Shown one piece after another: positions 62,102 through 64,000 of a stretch of 64,000 nt of DNA; the first letter of the stretch is position 1; each line of letters starts with the position of its first letter. This DNA is from Kribbella kalugense (GTDB taxonomy: Bacteria; Actinomycetota; Actinomycetes; Propionibacteriales; Kribbellaceae). A program made the position numbers and the translations under genes. Location: positions 3,038,001-3,102,000 of the forward strand of contig NZ_SODF01000001.1 of assembly GCF_004365875.1 (NCBI RefSeq), in the 5' to 3' direction. The notes beneath the pieces were generated by a model. The model worked only from the letters and a program-made list of their open reading frames with translations, was not told where the DNA came from and did no database searches.

Positions 62102-63106
62102 CTACTCGTTCGAGTGACGGCGGCTGAGCATCAGTACGGCGAGCAGCAGGACACCGCTGGCCACAACGAGACCGATCGCCACCCCGGCCATGTTGTCGGT
62201 CAGCTGATAGAGCGAGGTCGGCCAGATCACCAGCAGGATCGCGCAACCCACCACGGCGTACGCCGGACGCCGCGTGCGACCGTACGCGACCAGCAGCGCC
62301 GCCGGTCCCGCAGTACCGACGGCCAGCGCCATGATCTCGCCACGCTCCTGCACCAGCCAGCAGATGGACGAACTGAACATCGCGGCTCCGGCCAGTGACC
62401 AGGACGTCACCTGATCGCGCACCAGCCCGAGCATCGCGAAAACGAACGCGACGATGATGAAACCGGTCCCTGCGATGCCGGCGCTGTTCATCGCCGAACC
62501 TGTGTCCGGAGTGAGGACATCTGCCGTGATCACCAACACACCCACGGCCAGGATCCCAAACGTTGCCACGAGCAACGAAGACCCTTCCAGCCACCACAGC
62601 CCGACCGCGGCCAGCGCGAGCGCGACCACCACACCGACGACCCGACCGGCCTCCCCCTCGATCGCGACGAACGTGGCAAAGCCGGCCACACAGCAACCCA
62701 GCGATGCGAGCGCCGAGCTCAGCTGCTCGCGGCGCCGCACCAGCGCGAGCACGACGGCCGCACCGAGCAGTAGGACCGCTGCCGTCGTACCGGTGGTTAC
62801 ACGGGCCGCACGGCCCATTTCGCCCCAGTTGGCCAGGGTCAGGAGTGCGACCGCACCCAGCAGCAGCGCGCCACCGATGTACCCGAGCACCTCAACCAAC
62901 GCGTTCGAGTGCGTCACCGCGGACGGCGTCTTCGGCTTGGCCGGGCCGGACTCCTGCGGCTCCGGCTCCGGGTGGGGACGACCGGGGTCGGCCAGCGCCG
63001 CGTCGATCTCCGCGTCGGCGGCGTCCCGGATCGAGTCGGCCTGGTACTGACGCAGCACACCAGCGCTCACGAGCCTGGACAGCTCGTCATCCAGCCGGCT
63101 CGACAT
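62102..63106 (-). CDS. DUF2157-like multi-pass membrane protein
   Basis: 334 residues. A cytoplasmic N-terminal helical part (LVSAGVLRQYQADSIRDAAD) and a Pro/Glu-rich linker lead to about ten membrane helices (EVLGYIGGALLLGAVALL first). The N-terminus plus helix pattern is like DUF2157 proteins; function unknown. It diverges from the MscS gene with a 43-base gap. Confidence 0.75.
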   Translation of the reverse strand: MSSRLDDELSRLVSAGVLRQYQADSIRDAADAEIDAALADPGRPHPEPEPQESGPAKPKTPSAVTHSNALVEVLGYIGGALLLGAVALLTLANWGEMGRAARVTTGTTAAVLLLGAAVVLALVRRREQLSSALASLGCCVAGFATFVAIEGEAGRVVGVVVALALAAVGLWWLEGSSLLVATFGILAVGVLVITADVLTPDTGSAMNSAGIAGTGFIIVAFVFAMLGLVRDQVTSWSLAGAAMFSSSICWLVQERGEIMALAVGTAGPAALLVAYGRTRRPAYAVVGCAILLVIWPTSLYQLTDNMAGVAIGLVVASGVLLLAVLMLSRRHSNE

Positions 63107-63149
63107 GCGATCGCGTCTCCTTGTCAGCCTACTAAGATCAGTCGGCGAG

Positions 63150-63902
63150 ATGCCTATTCTGACCAGCTACCTTCTGTCCTTAGTCAGTCACCCCCTGTTT
63201 TCCCCGTTGTTGTCACTGCCCGAGCAGTTCCCGACCTTCTTCAGAACGGGTAACGACGGCAAGCTGGAGGTGACCGACCAGATCGTCGTCGTCCCGGTCC
63301 GGATCGCCGCGCTGATCGTCGGCTTCTTCGTCCTGCGCTGGATCCTGCACAAGATCATCCGCAAGTTCGCCCGCCGGACCGGCAACGGCGCCGTCGCCGG
63401 CGTGCTGTCGAAGTCCAAGATCGGCCAGGATTTCGTCGAGAACACCCTCGCGAACGAGCGCCGGACGCAGCGGGCCGAGACGATCGCGTCGCTGCTGACC
63501 AGCGTCGTGACCATCGTGTTGTCCGCCGTCCTGGTCGTCATGGTGCTGGCCGAGCTCGGCTTCAACATCCTGCCGGTGATCGCGTCCGCCAGCATCATCG
63601 GCGTGGCGCTCGGCTTCGGCGCGCAGACGCTGGTGAAGGACTTCCTGGCCGGCGTGTTCATGATCTTCGAGGACCAGTACGGCGTCGGCGACCTGATCGA
63701 CATGGAGAAGGCGACCGGCACCGTGGTCGCGGTCGGCCTGCGGATCACCACACTGCGCGGCGAGGACGGCACCACCTGGTACGTGCGCAACGGCGAGGTG
63801 GTCCGGATCGGCAACCTGACCACCCGCAACCCTCAGAGCGACGCCTCCTCCGGTGTCGGCTCAGCCACGGAGCAGGAAGAACAAGCTTCCAAGACCGACT
63901 GA
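63150..63902 (+). CDS. Small-conductance mechanosensitive channel (MscS family)
   Basis: 250 residues. Three membrane helices, with the pore-lining helix ASIIGVALGFGAQTLVKDFL and the beta domain start GVFMIFEDQYGVGDLID. A soluble tail rich in Ser/Glu ends the protein. It opens under low osmolarity to release solutes. ATG 63150 is used, with 15 further upstream codons open. A TAAGAT -10 sits 12 bases upstream, so the leader is very short. Confidence 0.9.
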   Translation: MPILTSYLLSLVSHPLFSPLLSLPEQFPTFFRTGNDGKLEVTDQIVVVPVRIAALIVGFFVLRWILHKIIRKFARRTGNGAVAGVLSKSKIGQDFVENTLANERRTQRAETIASLLTSVVTIVLSAVLVVMVLAELGFNILPVIASASIIGVALGFGAQTLVKDFLAGVFMIFEDQYGVGDLIDMEKATGTVVAVGLRITTLRGEDGTTWYVRNGEVVRIGNLTTRNPQSDASSGVGSATEQEEQASKTD

Positions 63903-63911
63903 AATCAGCTG

Positions 63912-63969
63912 TTGACGCATCGCGACGGGCGGGTCATGATCGAGCGAACCGTTAGGAAACCTTCCTAAC
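63912..63969 (+). promoter_or_regulatory. Promoter and operator of an unseen rightward gene
   Basis: -35 TTGACG (63912-63917), 17 bases, -10 CATGAT (63935-63940), then GTTAGGAA-ACC-TTCCTAAC (63951-63969), a perfect 8-base inverted repeat over the expected transcription start. GGGAG at 63996-64000 may be a ribosome-binding site. The gene itself is outside the window. Confidence 0.7.
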
Positions 63970-64000
63970 TAAAGAACTCTGACCGCCCCCAGATTGGGAG

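Overview
The window is high-GC actinobacterial chromosome. Indications are the SigL-type ECF sigma factor with a zinc anti-sigma, paired clpP1/clpP2 with a ClgR-like box, F420/deazaflavin-dependent enzymes (three), a mycothiol-type DsbA-fold reductase, a Nei2-type DNA glycosylase, DUF5130, many GTG starts and many apparently leaderless or very short leaders. Gene content and style resemble Propionibacteriales (Kribbella/Nocardioides-like); the genus is inference. No transposase, phage gene, CRISPR array or rRNA was seen.

Layout. 1-4.9 kb: folC and a type-2 valS diverge, followed by a one-TM protein. 4.9-9.5 kb: AEC transporter, a MarR regulator divergent from two deazaflavin-type enzymes, then a SigL-like sigma/anti-sigma operon divergent from a lipoprotein gene, with mirrored ECF promoters sharing a palindromic -35. 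9.5-15.8 kb: a PhoD phosphatase with a co-transcribed seven-repeat secreted protein (possible PHO box upstream), DUF1304 protein, LuxR and AraC regulators, and a quinone-reductase-like SDR. 15.9-30 kb: the most distinctive block, a divergent locus of 12 genes. Leftward: two sugar-ABC permeases, a Tat-exported protein, an FAH-family enzyme and a SIS protein. Rightward: substrate-binding lipoprotein, Gfo/Idh/MocA dehydrogenase, cytoplasmic heparinase II/III-like protein, two amidohydrolase-2-like proteins, an unfamiliar regulator and a GSA-aminomutase-like aminotransferase. Overlapping start/stop codons tie most of these genes together. It looks like import and intracellular breakdown of an acidic, perhaps amino-containing, oligosaccharide, but the parts match no pathway I know.

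30-36.3 kb: TAP-like peptidase, then the protein-quality-control block clpX, clpP2, clpP1, tig and tRNA-Pro. 36.4-50 kb: tRNA-Gly, secreted proteins, MFS and heterodimeric ABC exporters, an ATPase, a phosphatidylcholine-synthase-like enzyme, small enzymes and a PP2C/SpoIIE phosphatase. 50-55.7 kb: nei2, rpiB, a serine hydrolase, a mycothiol-type reductase and pepN. This order, with the clp-tig block, recalls the Mycobacterium tuberculosis Rv2457c-Rv2467 neighbourhood, here separated by about 14 kb. 55.8-64 kb: small proteins, a GNAT enzyme, DUF5130, a secreted M15-like protein whose ribosome-binding site lies in a perfect hairpin, an AA10 LPMO, malQ, a DUF2157 membrane protein and an MscS channel. 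The window ends inside the promoter/operator of an unseen rightward gene.
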